Notes: generated by a model not told the origin, from the sequence alone. Counted from the first letter of the stretch, positions 44,246-52,775 are shown. The stretch is 64,000 nucleotides of DNA from Pelagisphaera sp964404745 (GCA_964404745.1 CAYOLG010000021.1:20491-84490), one strand, 5' to 3'. Translations and numbers: made by a program.

Positions 44246-45313
44246 TCAGTCTCCCAGCGCCGTCCTAACAATCCGCAGCCAGTTGCTGTGCATGATGCCT
44301 GTAATATCGTCTTCCGAATAACCGCGGCCCTCTAGAATCCCCACGACTCGCTGCAAGTCCTTGATTGTATTCAAGTCCTTTGGACACTGTTCCGTGCCAA
44401 AGCCGCCATCCAAATCGGAACCGACACCCGAGTGTCGAGTTGTCCCCGCCATTTGGCAAACGTAGTCTATGTGGTCAGCCACCGAGTCTAGCATCACACC
44501 GGTTTCTTTGGGCGTCGTCGTACCTTTGATCCAATCCGGATAGAGCATCCAGGCGTCGAGGGCCACCCCAATAACGGCATCGCGCTCAATTAGGCGCTTG
44601 ATTTGATGATCGCTTAATTGTCGCTGTCCGGGAATGATCGAGCGGCAATTGCTGTGGCTGGCCCATACCGTTCCCTGAAAGAGATCCAATGCCTCGTCCA
44701 TTCCCTCGTCGGTAAGATGAGTCACGTCCAAAGCCATTCCTAGCTTATCCATGGCTTTGAGTAACTCGCGACCCCTGGGTTCTAGCGGCCCGGATTCACC
44801 CGTTCCCGGAGCATAGCGACCAGGACCGTAATGAGCAGGCCCCACCGCCCGCAGTCCATAGTTGTAGGCCCGCTCAAGATACTCGAGCGTGAGAAGCGAA
44901 TCCGCCCCCTCTAAACTTAGGATGTAGCCCAGAGGCGTTTCGTCAGGGCTTTCTTTGTACGCTTTGATATGCTCATCCAGGGCGCTAGCAGTCGAAATCT
45001 GACACATATGCCCCTGCTCTTCCATGGTTCGGTACCAGGCCAGTTGACCTTGGGTTTGGGCCCAGGCCAGCTCGGGGCTATTCCATCCATAAAGCGGGGA
45101 GTGTTTGGATACGCTGTGACCAATCTGGGTAGCGATACAGATACCGATCTCCGCAGCCCGCATCTCCGGCAAGCATACGGTCCCGGTTCCTCGGGCTTTA
45201 ATGTCCGTTTTGCCCTTCTCTCGCTCCCGGATATCCGCCAGCGGTTGGGTCAGATCGCGATTCCAGGAAAGCGCATTGAGGGACAGGTCCAGATGGGCGT
45301 CGAAGAGCAGCAT
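44246..45313 (-). CDS. Membrane dipeptidase (peptidase M19) family protein
   Basis: 355 residues without a signal peptide. Renal-dipeptidase family marks in order: FDAHLDLSL (metal-binding His-x-Asp; the family is usually HxD near the start), 'LSLEGADSL' (bridging Glu), 'ALDVTHLTDEGMD' (His), WASHSNCRSI (His) and 'GVGSDLDGGFG' (Asp). Zinc enzymes of this family cleave dipeptides, often with a D-residue at the C-terminal side. The RidA gene ends 25 bp upstream of its start on the same strand, so the two are probably one operon. It works with the D-threonine aldolase-like enzyme by context (inference). Confidence 0.92.
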   Translation of the reverse strand: MLLFDAHLDLSLNALSWNRDLTQPLADIREREKGKTDIKARGTGTVCLPEMRAAEIGICIATQIGHSVSKHSPLYGWNSPELAWAQTQGQLAWYRTMEEQGHMCQISTASALDEHIKAYKESPDETPLGYILSLEGADSLLTLEYLERAYNYGLRAVGPAHYGPGRYAPGTGESGPLEPRGRELLKAMDKLGMALDVTHLTDEGMDEALDLFQGTVWASHSNCRSIIPGQRQLSDHQIKRLIERDAVIGVALDAWMLYPDWIKGTTTPKETGVMLDSVADHIDYVCQMAGTTRHSGVGSDLDGGFGTEQCPKDLNTIKDLQRVVGILEGRGYSEDDITGIMHSNWLRIVRTALGD

Positions 45314-45337
45314 ACTATTCTCGATCTAATCCAGCTC

Positions 45338-45799
45338 CTATTCGATTTCAAAAATACCTTCGATCTCTACCGAAATATTGCCCGGCAGAGAACCCATTCC
45401 AATGGCGCTCCGCGCTCCAACGCCCACGTCTTCCCCAAAGACTTCCGCAAACAATTCGCTGCAACCGTTAATCACCGCGGGGTGATTTTCAAAATCCGCG
45501 TCGCTATTCACCATTCCCAAAACCTTGATCACCCGCTTCACTCGATCCAGCGAGCCTAGCCCCGCCTGAAGAGTCGCCAACATGGCTAACCCGGTTTGTC
45601 GAGCGGCTGTATAGCCCGCCTCCTGATCCACTTCCGATCCAACCCTTCCCTTTAGCAAGGAACCATCCGATTGCAGAGGGCCGTGGCCAGATAGGTAGGC
45701 CATATTGCCCGCTATCACAATAGGTTTGTACACACCCATCGGGGCCGGGGCCGGTGGGAGTTCTAGATTTAATTCGATTAGCTTAGATTCTGCGCTCAT
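45338..45799 (-). CDS. RidA (YjgF/YER057c/UK114) family protein
   Basis: 153 residues from the ATG at 45799; a much longer open frame reaching 46114 runs through a 66-bp repeat and is not the gene. The chorismate-mutase-like fold is seen in 'VIAGNMAYLSGHGPLQSDGS', 'AARQTGLAMLATLQAGLG', 'KVLGMVNSDADFENHPAVIN' and 'GARSAIGMGSLPGNISVEIE'. The usual active arginine in RidA sits in the 'R(S/T)..(G)V..LP' segment, here GARSAIGMGSLP. RidA proteins hydrolyse reactive enamine/imine products of PLP dehydratases, which fits the nearby PLP enzyme acting on hydroxy amino acids. Probably co-transcribed with the dipeptidase. Confidence 0.9.
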   Translation of the reverse strand: MSAESKLIELNLELPPAPAPMGVYKPIVIAGNMAYLSGHGPLQSDGSLLKGRVGSEVDQEAGYTAARQTGLAMLATLQAGLGSLDRVKRVIKVLGMVNSDADFENHPAVINGCSELFAEVFGEDVGVGARSAIGMGSLPGNISVEIEGIFEIE

Positions 45800-45944
45800 G
45801 CCATCGAAAAAAAGACCTAGTCCACGATTAAGCGAATCCTTTCTTCGAGAATATGCTGGCACCAGGAATCGATTCGAATCTGGAAATCCGAACAGTTCAT
45901 TTTTAAACCGCAAAGCCCACGAAGTTCGCCAAGATCGTGAACCG

Positions 45945-46010
45945 CGGCATTGCCCGAGCGCAAGCCCTACTGAGCCTGAGATCAGTATGGCCCGCGCTTG
46001 CGCAATGCCG
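45945..46010. repeat. 66-bp imperfect palindrome, family 1 copy B
   Basis: Starts CGGCATTGCCCGAGCGCAAG and ends GCGCTTGCGCAATGCCG with inner arms GCCCTAC and GTATGGC. It has the same length and layout as the copy at 1824-1889. Located upstream of the RidA gene start. Confidence 0.75.
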
Positions 46011-46095
46011 TTGTAGCATGGGCTAATGGCGATGCTCGACAACGCCCCTGAATCATGTAGCAGGATATACCGGGGACCAACCCGACTAATTCCTG

Positions 46096-46133
46096 GTGCA
46101 ATGAAAGTGATCACGTGATCACTTTCATTGCAC
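46096..46133. promoter_or_regulatory. Perfect 38-bp palindrome
   Basis: The half-site GTGCAATGAAAGTGATCAC is followed at once by its exact reverse complement, so all 19 pairs match and there is no spacer; the centre is between 46114 and 46115. It lies in the divergent gap between the RidA/dipeptidase operon and the Gfo/Idh oxidoreductase gene (start 46334). It has no adjacent T tract, so a terminator is unlikely. A large operator for a symmetric regulator, or a hairpin-forming mobile or recombination site, are both possible. Confidence 0.6.
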
Positions 46134-46333
46134 AGAACCTCACAACCGTCACCTCGTTTCTCAATCTAAATCCGCCAAGGTTTCCAGAATCTCGAACACA
46201 CTTTCTTTGCGTGCATTGCGTACCTGCAAGTTAACAATTTAGGTGGTTCGCTTCCGCCTATCTTTGGCAGACCCAAATTGGCCTTTCCATTTGGTCTTAC
46301 GGGCTTCATTGTCTATAAAAACGTTTTCACGCC

Positions 46334-47668
46334 ATGCCCTATCCCTACTCCCGACGCCATTTCATCAAGACTTCATCAACTATTCTAGCTGCCGCTCCCG
46401 CTATCGTTCGGGGCAGCAATCTGAACTCGAAATTGCAAATGGCCGCTATCGGCACGGCCGGCAAAGGCCTTTCCGATACTCGGTTTACGGCTGATCATGC
46501 AATGGTCCGCCACGTAGCCTTTTGCGATGTTGACCTGGCGAGGACAAAAGAAGCCGCCACCCTTCAACCCGATGCCCCAGTCTTTCAAGATTTCCGGGAA
46601 ATGTTCGACAAACTCGGCGACAAAATCGACGCCGTAACGGTATCCACCCCGGATCACATGCATGCTTATATCGCCCTCGATGCCATGCGGCGCAAGAAGC
46701 ACGTGTTTTGCCAAAAGCCATTGACCCACAACGTCTGGGAGTCGCGGCAAATGAGGCTGCAGGCAGCGAAATCGAAAGTCATTACGCGTCTCGGGAACCA
46801 GATCCACTCGCACACCCATTACCGAACCGCTGTTCAGGCCATTCATTCCGGGAAGATCGGCAAGGTAACGCGGGTCCATTCCTGGGTCGCCACCGCTGGC
46901 CATGGCAAGTCGGGTTACATCGATCGACCCAAAAATCCTCCACCTATACCTAAAACCCTTGATTGGGACCTCTGGCTGGGCGTGGCGCCGAAACGGCCCT
47001 ACGGGGGCGACCGGGTTTATCATCCGTGGGGATGGCGCGACTGGCAGGATTTTGGCAGCGGGGCCCTTGGCGATTTTGGATGCCACATTCTCGACCCCGT
47101 GTTCACCGCCCTGAACCTGAAAGGCGCTCCGATCGAGATTAAAGCAGAACACACAGGAATGAATGACGAAGTCTGGCCTGCTCAATCTACGGTTTATTAT
47201 CTGTTTCCGGGATCCGAATACACTGACAAAGAGAAGATTCGCATTACCTGGTACAACGGCGGATTAAGCCCGTCAACTGGCGGCAGCCATGTGCCCAAAG
47301 AGATCGCCCTACCGAAAAGCGGCTCCCTTATCATTGGAGAAACAGGCACTCTAGTATTGCCCCATGTCGACGCTCCAAAATTCTATCCGCTAGAGAAATT
47401 CCCGGAAGGCAGCATCGAGATCGCCGAGGATCTGAACCACTACCATGGCTTCGTGGACGGTTGCATCAGCGGCGTGCAGCCCAGCGACGGATTCGACTAT
47501 GCCGCCCCCCTGACTGAAGCCGTTTTGCTGGGCAACATCGCTCAGCGCTTCGAGGGCGAAACCCTTCTCTGGGAGCCGGAGTCAATGACTTTCAAGAACC
47601 GCCCTGAAGCCAATCAGTATGTATCCCGCAACTACCGCACTGGCTGGAAAATAAAGGCGGTTTCGTAG
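46334..47668 (+). CDS. Gfo/Idh/MocA family oxidoreductase with Tat signal
   Basis: 444 residues. The N-terminus SRRHFIKTSSTILAAAPAIV is a twin-arginine signal, as in many Verrucomicrobiota and Planctomycetota members. The NAD(P)-binding domain has 'AAIGTAGKG', 'FCDVD' and the CQKPLTH motif that replaces EKP in this subgroup; the C-terminal domain includes 'DFGSGALGDFGCHILD' with the conserved Asp/His pair. Such enzymes act as sugar or sugar-acid oxidoreductases, and some relatives are glycosidases using bound NAD. Substrate unknown. The mature enzyme is expected in the periplasm. Confidence 0.9.
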   Translation: MPYPYSRRHFIKTSSTILAAAPAIVRGSNLNSKLQMAAIGTAGKGLSDTRFTADHAMVRHVAFCDVDLARTKEAATLQPDAPVFQDFREMFDKLGDKIDAVTVSTPDHMHAYIALDAMRRKKHVFCQKPLTHNVWESRQMRLQAAKSKVITRLGNQIHSHTHYRTAVQAIHSGKIGKVTRVHSWVATAGHGKSGYIDRPKNPPPIPKTLDWDLWLGVAPKRPYGGDRVYHPWGWRDWQDFGSGALGDFGCHILDPVFTALNLKGAPIEIKAEHTGMNDEVWPAQSTVYYLFPGSEYTDKEKIRITWYNGGLSPSTGGSHVPKEIALPKSGSLIIGETGTLVLPHVDAPKFYPLEKFPEGSIEIAEDLNHYHGFVDGCISGVQPSDGFDYAAPLTEAVLLGNIAQRFEGETLLWEPESMTFKNRPEANQYVSRNYRTGWKIKAVS

Positions 47669-47785
47669 GTAGCGGTCGATCTCGCGCCTACGCTCGTTCA
47701 AACAAGCTGAAAAACCACGTGTACTAGCGTAGGCCTCCTGCCTATTCAAAGCGGTTGGATAATAGGCGGGATGCCTGCCCTACTA
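47669..47785. repeat. Two adjacent GTAG-type repeat modules
   Basis: GTAGCGGTCGATCTCGCGCC follows the oxidoreductase stop (47669-47695), then a second palindrome TAGCGTAGGCCTCCTGCCTA...GCCTGCCCTACTA covers 47725-47785. The first shares its arm with 39692 and the second is a member of the AGGC...GCCT family. Confidence 0.65.
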
Positions 47786-47894
47786 TTTAAGTTTCGGTAC
47801 GACCGGGGGAGTTGACTGTAAAGATCCTCTGGTTGAACCACGACCCGATTCTGAAGGCACAAAGGATCGGCTCGATCGTCCGCAATTCGAATAC

Positions 47895-47915
47895 GGAGGA
47901 CCGAGCCGGTCCTCC
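47895..47915. repeat. Short perfect hairpin
   Basis: GGAGGACCG and CGGTCCTCC form a 9-bp perfect stem with loop AGC in the convergent gap before the SDR gene end. No T tract on either side, so a terminator role is uncertain. Apart from this and the repeats, the 47669-47995 gap is without recognisable genes. Confidence 0.45.
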
Positions 47916-47995
47916 CTGCCAAAGTTCGCAACGAAGTAAGCTTCGAGGGATTTACCCAGAGAGAATAGTTTCTACACTAGGGCAATACCTGCATG

Positions 47996-48757
47996 TCACT
48001 GGGCGGTATATCCGCCGTCCACTGTCCAGGTCGCCCCGGCCACAAAAGAGGCCTCATCCGAGGCTAGAAATGCGATGACAGACGCCACTTCTTCGGCATT
48101 TCCCATTCGACCCATGGGATGAAGGCTTTTCATGGCTGCATGAACTTCCTCATCCTGGGTAACGTTTTCAGTCAACGAAGTGTATACGAATCCTGGACAC
48201 ACTGAATTCACCCGAATACCTTCTTTCGCTAGCCGGACGCCCATATCCCGGGTCATTTGAGTGACCGCTCCCTTGCTGTGCGGATAGGGATTGAACCCAT
48301 CCGAAAACGGTAGAGCAGTTGGATAGCCTACCAATCCCATGATCGAGGATAGATTCACTATCGACCCACCGCCCGTTTTTCGCATCGCAGCGACGGCCGT
48401 TTTCGACATGAGCAACGCGCCTTTGGCGTTTACACGCATGACAGTATCCCATCTCGACTCAAAATCGGCATCCGGATCTACCGTACGTGGCGTAATGCCC
48501 GCAGAATTCACCAGAATATCGAGTCGGCTGAAATCAGCCACCGTTTGTTCTACAACTGCTTTCACCGCAGTCGAATCTGCCACATCGCCAATGCGAATGC
48601 GGATACGCGGCTCTTCTCGGCTAAGCTCTCCCAAACCCGTTTCGTTCAAATCATAAGCCACAACTTGCGCCCCTTCAGAGACGAATCGACGCGCAGTTGC
48701 TCTCCCGATACCCGATGCCGCTCCGGTAACTATGGCTACTTTTCCCTTTAGCTTCAT
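47996..48757 (-). CDS. SDR-family oxidoreductase
   Basis: 253 residues, cytosolic. Classical short-chain dehydrogenase: TGAASGIG at 11-18 for the cofactor, an NSAG-type segment 'LVNSAGITP', catalytic Ser in 'NLSSIMGLVG' and YPHSK as the Tyr-x-x-x-Lys pair, then 'SVCPGFVYTSL' and the C-terminal 'VDGGYTAQ'. Asp at the end of beta-2 (AYDLNE) favours NAD over NADP. Probably a sugar-acid or alcohol dehydrogenase; it neighbours an enolase-superfamily sugar-acid enzyme on the same strand and a Gfo/Idh oxidoreductase, suggesting a sugar-acid pathway. Substrate not determinable. Confidence 0.92.
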   Translation of the reverse strand: MKLKGKVAIVTGAASGIGRATARRFVSEGAQVVAYDLNETGLGELSREEPRIRIRIGDVADSTAVKAVVEQTVADFSRLDILVNSAGITPRTVDPDADFESRWDTVMRVNAKGALLMSKTAVAAMRKTGGGSIVNLSSIMGLVGYPTALPFSDGFNPYPHSKGAVTQMTRDMGVRLAKEGIRVNSVCPGFVYTSLTENVTQDEEVHAAMKSLHPMGRMGNAEEVASVIAFLASDEASFVAGATWTVDGGYTAQ

Positions 48758-48820
48758 TGACGAAAACTGAACGCGAACGATCGAATAGGCAATAAAGTAG
48801 CATCAGAGCCGTTTCGAGAA

Positions 48821-48907
48821 GGTAGCACAGGCTTCCAGCCTGCCTCCCAAACAGGCCAGTCGTCGTTCTTTGAGATTTACCCGGTACAACAAGATGCCTG
48901 CGCTACC
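48821..48907. repeat. GTAG-CTAC palindromic repeat, expanded copy
   Basis: Left arm GGTAGCACAGGCTTCCAGCC and right end GATGCCTGCGCTACC, with a longer, degraded centre than other copies. Between the enolase-superfamily gene end and the SDR gene start. Confidence 0.7.
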
Positions 48908-48920
48908 CTTGTCGGTCCTC

Positions 48921-50087
48921 CTACCCTCTCCGGTAGCGATCGATGGCATGGTCATCAAAACGGACGCCTATCCCTGGCTCAGTCGGCACTCGATAGAGAC
49001 CATCCTTCACTTCAAACGGCTCGACCATTAAATCGTCTTGTATGACATGGGTAATGCTCACGCCGTGCGTAACACCTGGATACGCTGCTACTTGGTGGGC
49101 TTGGAACACCTGGGCTACTCCGTTGAAGATGCTGTGCTGCAGCCAAATAGGAACGCCCGTTGCTTCGGCCATGAGAGCCCTTTGCATCAAGGTTTTGCCT
49201 ATTGGTCCACCTACGACTAGCGCTCCTAGCAATTCTTCGCGAATGAAAGGCATGGGATCGGCCTGAATATGCTCCGCCAACGGCAACGGGAAACGCCCCT
49301 TCAACGCTCGGTAGTCTTCGACCTTGCCTCCTGGACAAGGCGACTCGATGCCCGCGTACTGAGGGAATTTCACGATTTCCTGCCCAAACTTCAACGCCTT
49401 GTCCACGGTACCCAGCGTCCCATTGGCATCAGCCCAAACTTTCATATCCGAACCTGTAACCGCTTGAATCGCCGCCGCTTGTTCGAACGGGTCTTCGAAG
49501 GGCCGAGCTTTTACTTTGTAGAGCCGATATCCCAAGTCGTAGCCCATTTTCGCCTCGGAGGCCATCAATTCAGGAGGAAAACACTGGCTCCACCAAGCTT
49601 GTACAATTCGTTCCTTTGGCTCGGAGGCGAACAAACGGGAGACCGGAAGGCCTGCAGCCTGGCCTATAAGATCGTATACAGCCATTAGAATGCCCCCGAG
49701 CGAATCGTCGTGCATAAATTCCCAAGGAGAATGCCCGACTAGCCTACGGCAAATCGCCTCGGCCTTGGGTACCGAACTCAAGGAGTCCGCTACATCCAGC
49801 AAAGCATCGGCCGAACCCACGAGCCCCTCGTCCGTGTACAGCTTCACCAATGTCGAATCGTAGTAGTCCCGGTCGATACCCTGTTTGCGATAGACCTCCG
49901 CAAACACATCCCGCACCCGCTCGTGCATGGGGACGCGCACTGGGGTGATTTCGTAGCGGGTAATCCGCTGGCTAATACCCGTTTTGGTTGTGGCGGCGTT
50001 TGCCTGCCCTAAGGCTGAACCAACCGCGCCCATCCCGGCAAGTGAAGCCAAAGCAGCTAAAGATTCGCGTCGTGTCAGCTTAGTCAT
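48921..50087 (-). CDS. Mandelate racemase/muconate lactonizing enzyme family protein with Tat signal
   Basis: 388 residues. An N-terminal leader LTRRESLAALASLAGMGAVG is a twin-arginine signal. The enolase-superfamily barrel shows the base motif YKVKARP (Lys-x-Lys), the first metal ligand in KVWADANG, the second in GIESPCPGG and the third in PLAEHIQADP, then 'HSIFNGVAQVFQAH'. It should abstract an alpha proton from a carboxylate: sugar-acid dehydratase, racemase or lactonizing enzyme. Export is unusual for this fold but seen in Verrucomicrobiota homologues (family knowledge, not checked here). The SDR gene 163 bp downstream on the same strand may act on its product. Confidence 0.88.
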   Translation of the reverse strand: MTKLTRRESLAALASLAGMGAVGSALGQANAATTKTGISQRITRYEITPVRVPMHERVRDVFAEVYRKQGIDRDYYDSTLVKLYTDEGLVGSADALLDVADSLSSVPKAEAICRRLVGHSPWEFMHDDSLGGILMAVYDLIGQAAGLPVSRLFASEPKERIVQAWWSQCFPPELMASEAKMGYDLGYRLYKVKARPFEDPFEQAAAIQAVTGSDMKVWADANGTLGTVDKALKFGQEIVKFPQYAGIESPCPGGKVEDYRALKGRFPLPLAEHIQADPMPFIREELLGALVVGGPIGKTLMQRALMAEATGVPIWLQHSIFNGVAQVFQAHQVAAYPGVTHGVSITHVIQDDLMVEPFEVKDGLYRVPTEPGIGVRFDDHAIDRYRRG

Positions 50088-50228
50088 CGAGCGGAAGTTT
50101 ACTTGGAAGATGTCCGCAAGTCAATGATGGGAAGATAGAAGGATTCGAAGAAGCGTCAACCCTCACGCCCAAGACTAGCCATTATTTTTAAACGGTTGCT
50201 ACCCGAAACGGCTCGTTAGACCACCAAA

Positions 50229-50402
50229 ATGCTTGAACCCGATGATGCGGCCGCTGATCTTGCCTACTTAGTACGCCTTCACGGAACGAAGACCGATCTC
50301 GTAACAGGCGAATTTCTGCCGAACCTAAGAGACCGAGGGATCAAACCCTACCGTTTGCCTTTGGGGGAACTCTCTCGAAAAGAATGGTCGTCTAGAGGGT
50401 GA
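50229..50402 (+). CDS. Small open frame of unknown status (57 codons)
   Basis: ATG at 50229 to TGA at 50402, preceded in frame by a TAG four codons upstream. The translation has a normal amino-acid mix ('DLAYLVRLHGTKTDLVTGEF'), but I recognise no family and see no clear ribosome-binding site. It may be a small gene or a relic; it stands alone between the enolase-superfamily gene and the DUF5069 gene. The rest of the 50088-50496 gap shows nothing else. Confidence 0.25.
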   Translation: MLEPDDAAADLAYLVRLHGTKTDLVTGEFLPNLRDRGIKPYRLPLGELSRKEWSSRG

Positions 50403-50496
50403 GTCGTAGAGAGAATACTTGCTTTGGGCCAAAGGAGTTTCAATGCTTACGGCACCTTAATTTAAGGAACCATCCTAACCACAAAATCTAATTATC

Positions 50497-50937
50497 ATGA
50501 GCAAATATGTTCCTCTAATATCCTCCAGCTTAGCCGGCCCTCTCGGCATCATGCATCTGCCTCGCCTTTGGCAGAAAGTCGCCCTCAAAGCGACTGGCCA
50601 ACTAAACGACGACTATCCCGACATTGGAGCTGGCTACGACAGCATGGTACTCGGAGCCTTACACATCGACACGGACGCGTTTCGATCTTTCGTGAGCGAC
50701 AACAACCCCACCTATATCGAGTGCGAAAACTGGGTTGCCCAAAACGGAACGCTAGACGCTGGAGCTATAGCCAAACTCAACCGTCAGATTACTCAGTATC
50801 ACCACGATGATGTAACGCGTACCGAGATCCTGGAAGCCGCAGGCCTCGATGATTCGGCTGCCATCGCTGACGCGCCAAATCTGAACAATCTGGACGACTG
50901 GACCGCCTTTCACAAAGAAGTGCTCTCTGGCTCTTGA
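50497..50937 (+). CDS. DUF5069 domain protein
   Basis: 146 residues, no signal. Matches the DUF5069 pattern: 'HLPRLWQKVALKATGQL', 'YPDIGAGYDSMVLGALHID', 'NPTYIECENWV' and a C-terminal 'NLDDWTAFHKEVL'. Function of the family is unknown; members are small cytosolic proteins common in Verrucomicrobiota and Planctomycetota. Single-gene unit: a terminator-like hairpin follows at 50964-51000. Confidence 0.85.
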   Translation: MSKYVPLISSSLAGPLGIMHLPRLWQKVALKATGQLNDDYPDIGAGYDSMVLGALHIDTDAFRSFVSDNNPTYIECENWVAQNGTLDAGAIAKLNRQITQYHHDDVTRTEILEAAGLDDSAAIADAPNLNNLDDWTAFHKEVLSGS

Positions 50938-50963
50938 CGGATAGCTCTAGCCCCGTATTCAGC

Positions 50964-51000
50964 AAATCCCGTCGTCTTTTCGCAGAGACCGGGATTTTTT
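50964..51000 (+). terminator. Rho-independent terminator after DUF5069 gene
   Basis: AAATCCCGTCGTC and GACCGGGATTT pair (with a small bulge) around a 10-nt loop, and the stem runs into TTTTTT. It starts 27 bp after the stop codon of the DUF5069 gene. Confidence 0.75.
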
Positions 51001-51153
51001 ATGGGTACGAAAAATACGCGATCGGGCGATGGGCGCTTTCCAGTCAGAACGCTTTTCGCTTCCATCGCTTCCCTCTTTTTTCCCGAATTTGAACGAAATG
51101 CTGTTCGGAAATCTGTCCGAGCACGATCATATCCACCCTAATAATTTGAATTT

Positions 51154-52044
51154 ATGAAAGATAAAAAAATCGGCTTTATAGGACTAGGCCGGATGGGCGC
51201 CAATATGGCCCGCCGACTAAAAGATTGCGGATACACGATATCCGGCCTCTATGATATCAGCGAAGAGGTGAAAAACGCCTTGGCCAACGAACTTGGGGCC
51301 ACTGCCTGTCCCAAGCTTGCGGATGTCACTGCGTGTTCAGACATTGTCTTCACCGTCGTCACTAACAATGCTGCCATGGAGTCCATTTTCTTTGGCGAGG
51401 ACAACCTGTTCAAGAATGCCGAGGGCACCCTCTTTATCAACTGCGCCACGCTCTCGCCGGAAATTCACCGGAAGCTCGAATCCGAGGCCGCTAAGGTCGG
51501 GGCCGATTCACTGGAAGCCTGCATGGCCTCAAGCATCCCTCAAGCCCGCAACGGCGAACTCTACCTCATGATCGGCGGCGACGAAGCGACTTTCAACAAA
51601 ATAAAACCCATGCTGGACGATATGAGCAAGGACCTCAGTTTCGTGGGCGAAGCGGGGAAGGCAGCGGAAGTAAAAGCGCTCGTAAACATGGTCATGAATA
51701 TCAACACCGCCGCTCTGGCGGAAGGTCTCGGTCTCGGCCAGGCGCTTGGCTTGGATCTTGAGAAGCTCTGCCAGGTATTTAGTCAAACCGGCGCCGCCTC
51801 CCGGGTATTGGAAACCGACGCCGAAGACATGCTCAATCGCGATCACGAGTGCTATTTCTCCTCGGAGCACGCCGCAAAAGATTCCGGTATCGCCCTGGAA
51901 TTAGCGACCAAGCTCGGACTGAATCTGCCTCTGGCCGCCGCGACCCTTGCTCAATACGAACGGATGGTGGAGCTAGGATTGGGCGAATACGACAAATCAG
52001 GCGTCGCCGAATTAACCTTTCCCGGCCGAAAAGGAGTTTCTTGA
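51154..52044 (+). CDS. NAD(P)-dependent beta-hydroxyacid dehydrogenase
   Basis: 296 residues, cytosolic; 3-hydroxyisobutyrate/tartronate-semialdehyde/6-phosphogluconate-like family. Rossmann motif GLGRMG at 10-15, substrate-binding segment 'EACMASSIPQARNGELYLMI' (normally D.PVSGG...; here changed to ASS, so specificity may differ), and catalytic Lys174 in AEVKALVNM. It should oxidise a short-chain beta-hydroxy acid such as tartronate semialdehyde or hydroxyisobutyrate. A serine hydrolase gene begins 2 bp after its stop, so both are translated from one transcript. Confidence 0.9.
   Translation: MKDKKIGFIGLGRMGANMARRLKDCGYTISGLYDISEEVKNALANELGATACPKLADVTACSDIVFTVVTNNAAMESIFFGEDNLFKNAEGTLFINCATLSPEIHRKLESEAAKVGADSLEACMASSIPQARNGELYLMIGGDEATFNKIKPMLDDMSKDLSFVGEAGKAAEVKALVNMVMNINTAALAEGLGLGQALGLDLEKLCQVFSQTGAASRVLETDAEDMLNRDHECYFSSEHAAKDSGIALELATKLGLNLPLAAATLAQYERMVELGLGEYDKSGVAELTFPGRKGVS
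52031..52036 (+). promoter_or_regulatory. Ribosome-binding site AAGGAG
   Basis: AAGGAG ends 10 bp before the ATG at 52047 and lies inside the 3' end of the dehydrogenase gene. It decides the start of the hydrolase against a longer open frame that begins at 51849. Confidence 0.7.
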
Positions 52045-52046
52045 TT

Positions 52047-52775
52047 ATGGTCTCGGAAATTCGAAATAAGGGCGGTGAAAAGATCGATTACGGATACATC
52101 GAAGGCAACGGACAGTTTCCCGACTGGATCGTCTTGCTCGGCCACGGCGTGACCGGCAACCGCAACCGTCCAATAATCGCGGATACCGCCGAGGCGCTCA
52201 ACCGGGCAGGCTTCAGCATCTTGCCCTTTTCCTTTTCAGGAAATGGAGAATCGGAGGGCGACTTTCGCGACTCCTGCGTCTCGAAAGGCGTTGGAGATCT
52301 CGAGGCAGCAATAGATGCCGTAGCTGATAAAAAGATCGCCTATATCGGCCATAGCATGGGCGCCGCTATCGGCGTGTTGGCCGCCGCTCAGGACGATCGA
52401 GTCCTACGCCTCGTGTCTCTAGCCGGAATGGTTGATACCAAGACCTTCGCCGAAACGGAATTCGGGGAGGAGACCCCTGATCAAGGCTGCATGTGGGAAG
52501 AGGAAAGCTGCCCGCTTTCGCAAGCCTTCATGGACGATTTGCGCAAGACGGTAGGTTCGGTCATCGAGCAATGCGATAGCGTGAAGGTTCCCTGGCTCCT
52601 CCTCCATGGCAGCGCCGACGACGTCGTGCTCCCCCGTGACAGCGAAGCCGTCAAGGCCCGGCTCGGCGACCGTGTTGATCACATCGTTATCGAAGGGGCC
52701 GACCACAGTTTCAACGATCATCGCCAAGCGCAAACTGAAGCCGTCGTCGATTGGCTCGCGAAGCAATGCGGGTAG
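52047..52775 (+). CDS. Small alpha/beta hydrolase
   Basis: 242 residues, cytosolic. The ATG at 52047 is chosen because AAGGAG precedes it and the upstream extension overlaps the dehydrogenase out of frame. Oxyanion motif LLGHGVTGNRN (about 30-40), nucleophile Ser103 in GHSMGA, acid in GSADDVV and His in 'GADHSFND' complete the triad. It resembles serine aminopeptidase S33/monoacylglycerol-lipase-like esterases. Start lies 2 bp after the dehydrogenase stop, so the two are coupled; a lactone or ester of a hydroxy acid is a plausible substrate (inference). Confidence 0.88.
   Translation: MVSEIRNKGGEKIDYGYIEGNGQFPDWIVLLGHGVTGNRNRPIIADTAEALNRAGFSILPFSFSGNGESEGDFRDSCVSKGVGDLEAAIDAVADKKIAYIGHSMGAAIGVLAAAQDDRVLRLVSLAGMVDTKTFAETEFGEETPDQGCMWEEESCPLSQAFMDDLRKTVGSVIEQCDSVKVPWLLLHGSADDVVLPRDSEAVKARLGDRVDHIVIEGADHSFNDHRQAQTEAVVDWLAKQCG

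Noticed and set aside
45800..46114. N-terminal extension of the RidA gene to 46114.
   Set aside because: The extension runs through the 66-bp palindrome and has no family similarity; RidA homologues start near the ATG at 45799.
51849..52046. Start of the small hydrolase at 51849.
   Set aside because: That stretch overlaps the dehydrogenase gene in another frame and is Arg-rich; AAGGAG and ATG at 52047 give the normal hydrolase N-terminus.
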